From an uncultured Eubacterium sp. (lineage in GTDB: Bacteria; Bacillota; Clostridia; Lachnospirales; Lachnospiraceae): a DNA stretch of 37,246 bases. The translations under genes and the position numbers were made by a program. Position 1 is the first letter of the stretch; the number at the start of each line of letters is the position of its first letter. Below are positions 32,365 to 37,246 of the stretch, piece by piece. Under the pieces are notes generated by a model, which was not told the origin of the DNA, made no database searches, and saw only the letters and a list, made by a program, of their open reading frames with translations. Location: positions 1-37,246 of the forward strand of contig CANDMV010000024.1 in the NCBI GenBank assembly GCA_947385875.1, written 5' to 3'.

Positions 32365-32815
32365 TGACGCGAAGGCACTGTTTGCACCGGTAAAGGGAAA
32401 TGTGATTCCAAGGGAACAGATCCCGGATGAGACGTTTGCATCAGGAGTACTTGGAGACGGGGTAGGTATCGAGCCGGAGGCAGGTGAAGTGTTAGCTCCT
32501 TTTGACGGAGAGATTTCATCTGTTACAGATACACGCCATGCGGTCGGAATCACAGGGCCTGAAGGAATGGAAGTGTTAATTCATGTGGGAATTGACACTG
32601 TGAATATGCACGGAGATGGATTCGAGCTTTTTGTAAAGGAAGGGGATACTGTAAAGGCAGGACAGAAGCTGATGACATTCGATACAGCTAAGATCATGGC
32701 AGCCGGATACAGTACGACGACGGCAGTTCTATTGACAAACAGTGATGATTATTCTGAGTTTCGTGTCTTAAAGACCGGCAGGACAGAGACGATGGAGAAG
32801 CTGTTTACAATTTAA
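32336..32815 (+). CDS. PTS glucose-type EIIA domain, detached from EIIBC
   Basis: The frame (159 residues from ATG 32336, inside the second repeat copy) encodes a full EIIA-Glc type domain: LFAPVKGNVIP, GDGVGIEPEAGEVLAPFDGEI, the histidine-containing VLIHVGIDTVNMHG and GQKLMTFD. The expected phosphorylated histidine and its partner histidine are both present (HAVGI and LIHVGID). Upstream of the ATG only a weak GAAGAAG is seen, so separate translation may be inefficient unless it is coupled to the stop of EIIBC 34 bases before. If it is made, it could phosphorylate EIIB in trans, as separate EIIA proteins do in related systems. Confidence 0.8.
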   Translation: MQPSGVSGVTDAKALFAPVKGNVIPREQIPDETFASGVLGDGVGIEPEAGEVLAPFDGEISSVTDTRHAVGITGPEGMEVLIHVGIDTVNMHGDGFELFVKEGDTVKAGQKLMTFDTAKIMAAGYSTTTAVLLTNSDDYSEFRVLKTGRTETMEKLFTI

Positions 32816-32869
32816 TGTGCGCAGGACTCATTCTTGGAGGTGCATAAAAGGCGCATATAGGTTTCGTGT

Positions 32870-32911
32870 GGAAAGTGTTTCAGCTCTTTTATATGGCTTG
32901 GAACGCTTTCC
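32870..32911. other. Stem-loop downstream of the EIIA frame
   Basis: GGAAAGTGTT (32870-32879) and AACGCTTTCC (32902-32911) are inverted with one mismatch. No T-run follows. The rest of 32816-33012 holds no supported gene. Confidence 0.35.
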
Positions 32912-33012
32912 ATTACTATTTATGCATGTTAACACAATTCATATTCATAGTAGCAGCTCAGATCGGGCGGTCGCTTTTTTTCCAAGCAAGATGATTTTTT
33001 GCTGAAGTTTTA

Positions 33013-33156
33013 ATGAAAAGGGCACGGGTATACTACCACATTGAGCCGTCTGGCGAAGCATACCTGGATAAACTGGTAGCAGATTACCATAACATGGTCA
33101 ATGGGGTAAAAAATATTTTTGACTCATTCCAAAAGGAGATGGAACCTAATGGATAA
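33013..33156 (+). pseudogene. C-terminal fragment of a PadR-family regulator
   Basis: The frame MKRARVYYHIEPSGEAYLDKLVADYHNMVNGVKNIFDSFQ.. (47 residues) corresponds to the end of the PadR winged helix (RxYYHIxPSGExYL) and the following coiled segment. The N-terminal recognition helices are absent and no ribosome binding site precedes the ATG, so the gene is truncated. Its stop overlaps the start of the next gene, as is usual for PadR-plus-membrane-protein pairs. Confidence 0.75.
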
Positions 33157-33520
33157 GATATGCCGGCAATATATTTCTAATGTAAGGTCATTGTTCCCAA
33201 TTATGGGGAAGGCTGAAAAGAGATCCATCCGTTCTTTGGCTGTAGACGTAAATGATTACTGTTCCGAAGAAAATATTGTAACCATTGGCACATTATATGA
33301 AAGATACGGCTCACCCAGTGATATTGTAAATACATATTACTCTATTTCAAATACTGAAAAGCGCATTAAACAAATAAAAACCTGCAAATGGATAAAACGG
33401 ACAATTCTATTGCTCCTGCTCATTGCTGCCACCGCCGCCATCTGGTGTGCTTACACTTATGACACATGGCAGTCTTTTAAACGGGAAGAATCCGTTTTTA
33501 CCGAAACGGTTATAGAATAA
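33149..33520 (+). CDS. Small PadR-associated membrane protein
   Basis: The product has 123 residues. An N-terminal helical domain (MDKICRQYISNVRSLFPIMGKAEKRSIRSLAVDVNDYC..TLYERYGSPSDIVNTYYS) precedes one membrane segment at about 92-110 (TILLLLLIAATAAIWCAYTY). The N-terminal part recalls DUF1700-type proteins, which also follow PadR genes; the DUF6120 label may apply but I cannot confirm it. The ATG at 33149 follows AAAAGGAG. In intact pairs the membrane protein probably works as an anti-factor or sensor. Here the PadR partner is truncated, so this gene may be a leftover. Confidence 0.7.
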   Translation: MDKICRQYISNVRSLFPIMGKAEKRSIRSLAVDVNDYCSEENIVTIGTLYERYGSPSDIVNTYYSISNTEKRIKQIKTCKWIKRTILLLLLIAATAAIWCAYTYDTWQSFKREESVFTETVIE

Positions 33521-33569
33521 TTTATTAAGGAAAGGAGACTATAATAGAACCCAAAAAGCAGATTCTATT

Positions 33570-33955
33570 ATGAAAAAAATATTATTTATACTCTTGTTTG
33601 CAGTTTTTATATCCTCTTTCCCTGCCAAGGCATTGCCAGTACTGTATCCGGGGCTGAATATGTTGATTCCCCATATTACACTGAAACGACCATAAGCAAT
33701 GCCGTTTTTCCCTTGGATTCTTTTATCATGCCACAAAGCGCAGGCCATACCATTACAAAAACAACAAAAGTAAAAGCATCTGATGGCACAGTCCTTTGGT
33801 CTGTTTCAATTACGGCATCTTTTACATATGACGGGGCAGCAGCATTACACACTGCTAAACGATTAGATCAGACTGGAGATGATGATTCGTGTTACAAAAA
33901 AAGCTGTTATTTTTCAGTCATACATGATTATAAAAAAGCTGTTATTTTTCAATAA
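33570..33955 (+). pseudogene. Secreted protein gene with frameshift and repeat-derived ending
   Basis: ATG 33570 opens a signal peptide (MKKILFILLFAVFISSFPAKA) and stops after 42 codons. One frame over, the protein continues VSGAEYVDSPYYTETTISNAVFPLDSFIMPQSAGHTITKTTKVKASDGTVLWSVSITASFTYDGAAALH. This is a secreted-protein pattern (DUF6147-like, from memory) that commonly accompanies PadR and the membrane protein above. The last 20 or so codons (CYKKSCYFSVIHDYKKAVIFQ) are encoded by the palindromic repeat, which has replaced the natural C-terminus. The gene thus has a frameshift near residue 22 and a 3' truncation. Confidence 0.7.
33895..33954. repeat. Two tandem copies of the palindromic repeat family (35-bp period)
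   Basis: AAAAAAGCTGTTATTTTTCA occurs twice (near 33897 and 33932). Between the copies lies GTCATACATGATTAT and after the second ATAAT. Arrangement and period match the arrays at 15502 and 37155. Confidence 0.7.
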
Positions 33956-34012
33956 TATACAGTTTTTCTTACAAAAGCACAAGTTATTGACATTGAAATG
34001 ATTCCAAATGCT

Positions 34013-34040
34013 TGAAATAGCAGCAGAGTCTGGTATAATG
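34013..34040 (+). promoter_or_regulatory. Promoter of the LacI/ScrR-like regulator gene
   Basis: TTGAAA (34013-34018), a 16-base spacer and TATAAT (34035-34040) lie 71 bases before the start codon. Confidence 0.65.
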
Positions 34041-34111
34041 AGCATAAAAAAGGCATAAAAAGGAAGAATTATTATTTAAGGATACATTTAGAAAGATCAG
34101 GAGCACCACAC

Positions 34112-35086
34112 ATGAACATAGCGCAAATTGCAAAGCTGGCTGGCGTGTCCAGCGCGGCTGTTTCCAGATACTTTAATCATGGATATATTTCGGAAGAAAA
34201 ACGGGAGGCAATCCGCAGAGTAGTTGAAGAGACAGGTTATAGGCCTTCTGTGCAGGCACAGACGCTTCGGACAAAAAAAACGAAAATGGTCGGCGTGATT
34301 GTGCCGAAAATCGCATCTGCATCCATTGGGAGGGTTGTAGAAGGGATTTTATCTGTACTGAATGAAAATGGATACCAGATGCTTCTGGCTGTTACCCAGA
34401 ATAATCCAAAAAAAGAATTGGAATACCTGAATGTGTTAGATAATAAGCAGGTAGACGGGCTTATTTTAGTAGCTACAGTATTTACCGCGGAGCATAAACG
34501 TATTCTGAAAAATCTATCGGTTCCATCGGTGATCGTAGGCCAGCAGCTGAGCGGCCACTGCTGTGTGTTTCATGATGATTATCATGCTGTATACGATGTA
34601 ACAAAATTATTACTGGAACAGGGAAGGAGACAGCTGGGATATATCAGTGCGGTTATGCAGGATCAGGCAGTCGGGGCAGAGCGTTATCGTGGATTTAAAG
34701 ATGCTGTATGCGATCAGTCTATGCCGGAACTGGCAGACAATTATGTGACGGCTTCTTTTACGGTTGCTTCAGGATATGAAAGTACTGCTAAGCTGCTTCA
34801 AAAGTGCGGGAATCTGGACGGGTTGGTCTGCGCAACAGATACGATTGCAGCTGGTGCCATGCAGTATCTGTGGGAGCATAAGATTGCGGTTCCTGAGCAG
34901 ATGATCGTAGCGGGCCAGGGAGATTCTGAGATGTCCAGAGTTACTGCACCTCCTTTGCTGACCGTGCATTATTCTTATGAAAAGAGCGGCGAGATCGCAG
35001 TGAATATGCTGATGGAACAGTTTCGGCAGGATGAGGCAGCGGTGCAGGAGGTAAAGCTTGGGTATTATATTGCGGGGGATAAGTAA
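34112..35086 (+). CDS. LacI-family regulator, probably of the PTS operon (ScrR-like)
   Basis: The protein has 324 residues and appears intact. The helix-turn-helix IAQIAKLAGVSSAAVSRYFNHGYISEEKREAI lies at 3-34 and the hinge helix SVQAQTLRTKKTKMVGVIVP follows. The periplasmic-binding-type sensor domain contains VDGLILVAT, GRRQLGYISA and DGLVCATDTIAAGAMQYL. It resembles sucrose repressors of Firmicutes. AGGAGCACCAC precedes the ATG. Its likely target is the LacI/cre-type operator at 29589, in front of the HAD-PTS operon. The intervening PadR-type cassette has been inserted between the PTS and its regulator or has decayed there. Confidence 0.9.
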   Translation: MNIAQIAKLAGVSSAAVSRYFNHGYISEEKREAIRRVVEETGYRPSVQAQTLRTKKTKMVGVIVPKIASASIGRVVEGILSVLNENGYQMLLAVTQNNPKKELEYLNVLDNKQVDGLILVATVFTAEHKRILKNLSVPSVIVGQQLSGHCCVFHDDYHAVYDVTKLLLEQGRRQLGYISAVMQDQAVGAERYRGFKDAVCDQSMPELADNYVTASFTVASGYESTAKLLQKCGNLDGLVCATDTIAAGAMQYLWEHKIAVPEQMIVAGQGDSEMSRVTAPPLLTVHYSYEKSGEIAVNMLMEQFRQDEAAVQEVKLGYYIAGDK

Positions 35087-35150
35087 GAGAGTGCCGCGAG
35101 AAGTGAGCTTTAGAAGATGAGCATGTAACAAATCCAGAGCTTGGCGGGGA

Positions 35151-35953
35151 GAGATTTTTGCAGGGCTAAATATATGGAAAGAGGAAAAATACCGTGCTCT
35201 TCAGGGAACGTATCTGGTTATCAGCCTTTCTTTTGCGAATGTAAAGGAAAATACATTTGCAAAGGCAAAAATAAGGCTGTGCCAGATTCTATCAGATTTA
35301 TATGATAAGAAGCGGTATTTAAAGGACAGTGGTGTTCTTACAGACAAAGAGAAGGAATATTTTGACCGGGTATCGTGGGATATGGAAGAAACCGATGCGA
35401 CGATCTGCCTGCATAAGCTGTGTGATTTTATGCAGCGCTATTATGGTAAAAAAGTGATAATTTTTTTGGACGAATATGATACGCCTATGCAGGAGGCCTA
35501 TGTCAACGGGTATTGGGAAATTATATGAATAGAGTAGCTTTGGAAACATTCAGCAGTTTTGATGCCGGAAAAAAGCCTTCCGGATATACGGAGCCGGAGC
35601 GTTTCTATCGTGGATTTGTGCTGGGACTCATGGTTGAATTATTAGACAGATACTCGATTACTTCGAACCGTGAGAGCAGCTTTGGGCGTTATGATGTCAT
35701 GTTAAAGCCTAAAAGTAACATTGGTATGTGTAAGAGTGAGGGACTTCATGCCATCATTATAGAATTTAAAGTACATGATGCGCAAGAGGAGAAATCAATG
35801 AAAGAGACCGTCGATGCAGCTCTTTTGCAGATCGAAGAAAAGCAGTATGATTCAGCTCTTAAAGCAGAGGGAATTTTGGATGAACAGATTAAAAAGTATG
35901 GTTTTGCGTTTGAAGGAAAGACGGTATTGATTGGCTGGGAAGCCGTTTTATGA
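35151..35953 (+). pseudogene. Third AAA-ATPase-like / PD-(D/E)XK family gene, internally deleted
   Basis: From 35151 the frame reads EIFAGLNIWKEEKYRALQGTYLVISLSFANVKENTF..WDMEETDATICLHKLCDFMQRYYGKKVIIFLDEYDTPMQEAYVNGYWEII. This is the central ATPase part with the Walker B-like IIFLDEYDTP. It stops at 35525-35527. The frame starting at ATG 35525, shifted by one base, continues MNRVALETFSSFDAGKKPSGYTEPERFYRGFVLGLMVELLDRYSITSNRESSFGRYDVMLKPK..HAIIIEFKVHDA, the C-terminal nuclease with D and E-x-K. The N-terminal Walker A part and about 200 central residues are missing. A C-terminal frame of roughly 143 residues remains open to 35953. Confidence 0.85.
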
Positions 35954-35992
35954 ATTATGAATAGAAATGAACGACTATAAAGGAGTCATTGT

Positions 35993-36943
35993 ATGAAGCA
36001 TTTAAGAAGATTTGCGCAGGCAGCTTTCATGCTGTGCGGCATACTATGCCTTGCGGCTGCTGCAGCCGCAGCAGACAGGGCAGCAGGCTGTATACAGATT
36101 CAGGAGCAGCAGCTGTCAGTTTCCGGCATCAGCAGAGAATATGAATTGTTTCTGATGGCGGATACCCATATCAGCTTGTGTGACGAGAGGGATTCCGGAC
36201 TGATAGAAAAAGCAGATTCGCGCAGGAAGGCATTTGAAAATGAAAGCGGGCGGACGGCGGTACGTACGATGCAGAATCTGATTAAGGAATCGATTGACGG
36301 GGATGCAGATCTGACGATTCTTGCAGGAGATATTGTAGATTCTGCAATGTATGCGTCGATTGATTTTGTGCAGGAGCAGGTTAATCGGCTGGAGCAGCCG
36401 TATTTATATGTGACGGGCAATCATGATTTTGAATATGGGAGCGAATATTTTTCAAAAAAGGCGTATCGGAAGTATTTTCCCCGGCTGAAGGGCCTGACAG
36501 GGACAAGTGAGCAGTATGTCATTCATGAATTTGATGATTTGATTGTGGCGGGAATTAACGATAAAAACAATCAGTTTCCAAAGAGTGCGGTAGAAGCCCT
36601 GATTCCATATATGCAGGGGGATAAGCCGGTGATCTTAGTGCTGCATGTGCCGCTGCAGCCGCAGTCTGCCGACTCGGATTTGGAGCGGCAGGCAGATGAT
36701 GTCTGGGGACTTTCTGACAAAGGCAGATGCCGTGTTCTGATCGGAGAGACAGCGTGCAGGCCGAATAAAACGACGCAGAAGCTGCTGGATGCAGTATTTG
36801 CCGAGGGAAGCTCTGTAGCGGCAGTATTTGCCGGGCATATCCATTTTTATAACCGGAGTATGCTGAATGATGAATCAGAGCAGATTGTGGCAGGGGCAGG
36901 ATATTATGGGGATGCTGTCCGAATCCGGCTTGTGCCGCAATGA
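35993..36943 (+). CDS. Secreted calcineurin-like metallophosphoesterase
   Basis: The protein has 316 residues. A signal-like hydrophobic N-terminus (FAQAAFMLCGILCLAAAAAAA) follows basic residues. Metal-site motifs are complete: MADTHIS (D57, H59), GDIVD (D113), GNHDFE (N143, H144), LHVPLQ and GHIHFY. It should hydrolyse a phosphoester outside the membrane; the substrate is unknown. AAAGGAG precedes the ATG with normal spacing. The stop codon lies within a short stem-loop (TGCCGCAA/TTTGCGGCA, 36933-36955). It stands alone between a dead gene and a repeat-rich intergenic stretch. Confidence 0.88.
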   Translation: MKHLRRFAQAAFMLCGILCLAAAAAAADRAAGCIQIQEQQLSVSGISREYELFLMADTHISLCDERDSGLIEKADSRRKAFENESGRTAVRTMQNLIKESIDGDADLTILAGDIVDSAMYASIDFVQEQVNRLEQPYLYVTGNHDFEYGSEYFSKKAYRKYFPRLKGLTGTSEQYVIHEFDDLIVAGINDKNNQFPKSAVEALIPYMQGDKPVILVLHVPLQPQSADSDLERQADDVWGLSDKGRCRVLIGETACRPNKTTQKLLDAVFAEGSSVAAVFAGHIHFYNRSMLNDESEQIVAGAGYYGDAVRIRLVPQ

Positions 36944-36955
36944 ATATTTGCGGCA
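36933..36955 (+). terminator. Stem-loop overlapping the metallophosphoesterase stop codon
   Basis: TGCCGCAA and TTGCGGCA pair around TGAATAT, and the stop TGA is in the loop. No T-run follows. A second, weaker stem (TTTTCCCTCA and TGAGGAAAA) lies at about 36997-37028. Confidence 0.4.
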
Positions 36956-37052
36956 TAAAAGATTAATGAAATATGAAAAAAGTGCAAAAACAGTCATTTT
37001 CCCTCAGCTCGAAAAAAATTGAGGAAAATATTAGTAAAATTGCAAGGATTTG

Positions 37053-37081
37053 TTTACAAAAAACAGATAATCATGTACAAT
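37053..37081 (+). promoter_or_regulatory. Promoter reading into the terminal palindromic repeat array
   Basis: TTTACA (37053-37058), exactly 17 bases and TACAAT (37076-37081) form a good sigma-A promoter. It directs transcription rightward through the array and beyond the window edge. The downstream gene is not in view. Confidence 0.6.
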
Positions 37082-37154
37082 GATAACAATTGGAAGTGGG
37101 ACGTTAATTGAGTTTTGAATGAAAACGGCCTGCTTCGAAGAAGTTATTATTCAG

Positions 37155-37246
37155 CAATTTTCAATAATCATGTAATATTGAAAAAAAGAGCGTTTTTCAA
37201 TAATCATGTAATATTGAAAAAAAGAGCGTTTTTCAATAATCATGTA
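37155..37246. repeat. Tandem 36-bp palindromic repeats running off the window end
   Basis: TCAATAATCATGTAATATTG followed by AAAAAAAGAGCGTTTTT recurs at 37161 and 37197 and starts again at 37233. The period is exactly 36 bases with no spacer. In each unit ATTGAAAAA can pair with TTTTTCAAT. The number of copies is unknown because the window stops within the array. Confidence 0.9.

Noticed and set aside
37155..37246. CRISPR array, because of the 36-bp repeat period (also considered for 15502-15650)
   Set aside because: The units are contiguous with no variable spacers and the whole unit is repeated; no cas-like gene is in the window.

Overview
The window looks like a chromosomal segment of a gut Firmicute of the Lachnospiraceae type. 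The genes are AT-leaning with strong AGGAGG-type ribosome binding sites. The content is typical of that group: a GH112 phosphorylase operon with an ATPase-less sugar ABC transporter, sucrose-type PTS, CysD plus fused CysNC, OmpR-type two-component genes, DUF3781, and AAA-ATPase-like/PD-(D/E)XK genes. I saw no rRNA, tRNA or CRISPR. Genus is not decided by the sequence.

Layout. 1-2000: end of a short repeat, a complete 162-bp MITE with an 8-bp target duplication, and a broken AAA-like/nuclease gene. 2011-11370: a galacto-N-biose/lacto-N-biose type utilisation locus. A divergent AraC regulator faces a lipoprotein binding protein, two permeases, a small membrane protein, a GH112 phosphorylase, a nucleotidyltransferase and a NahK-like kinase. 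The inferred route is uptake of Gal-beta-1,3-HexNAc, phosphorolysis to Gal-1-P plus HexNAc, phosphorylation of HexNAc at C1, and nucleotidyl transfer. 11400-12500: MITE plus fragments of two dead genes. 12516-15686: sulfate-activation operon cysD-cysNC, flanked on both sides by short palindromic repeats. 15778-18090: decay zone with a truncated dehydrogenase, a frameshifted LacI regulator, a GH31-like tail and repeat debris.

18125-20552: a secreted papain-like/leucine-rich-repeat protein and a lytic transglycosylase. 20601-28270: DUF3781, an OmpR/histidine-kinase pair whose sensor domain contains a hexapeptide repeat tract, and an ABC ATPase. These are followed by a rare ABC-2 permease fused to an M1 peptidase, a second permease starting with TTG, and an XRE/GyrI-like regulator with a one-base frameshift. 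28356-29722: a DUF1349 protein and a stack of repeats, including a MITE inserted at the end of another repeat.

29548-35086: a sugar-PTS unit with a cre-like operator, a HAD phosphatase, and an EIIBCA that a 67-bp tandem duplication has split into EIIBC and EIIA. A degraded PadR-associated cassette and a LacI/ScrR-like regulator follow. 35151-37246: a third AAA-like/nuclease remnant, a secreted metallophosphoesterase, and a promoter reading into a 36-bp palindromic tandem repeat that runs off the window.

The most noteworthy signals are four: the 35-bp direct repeat that splits, and could by precise loss restore, the PTS permease; the in-frame 18-bp repeat tract in the histidine kinase sensor; the 35-37-bp palindromic repeat family at four loci; and three families of small non-autonomous mobile elements with readable target duplications. 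Many genes here are visibly decaying, so the region appears to be a repeat-rich, remodelled part of the genome.
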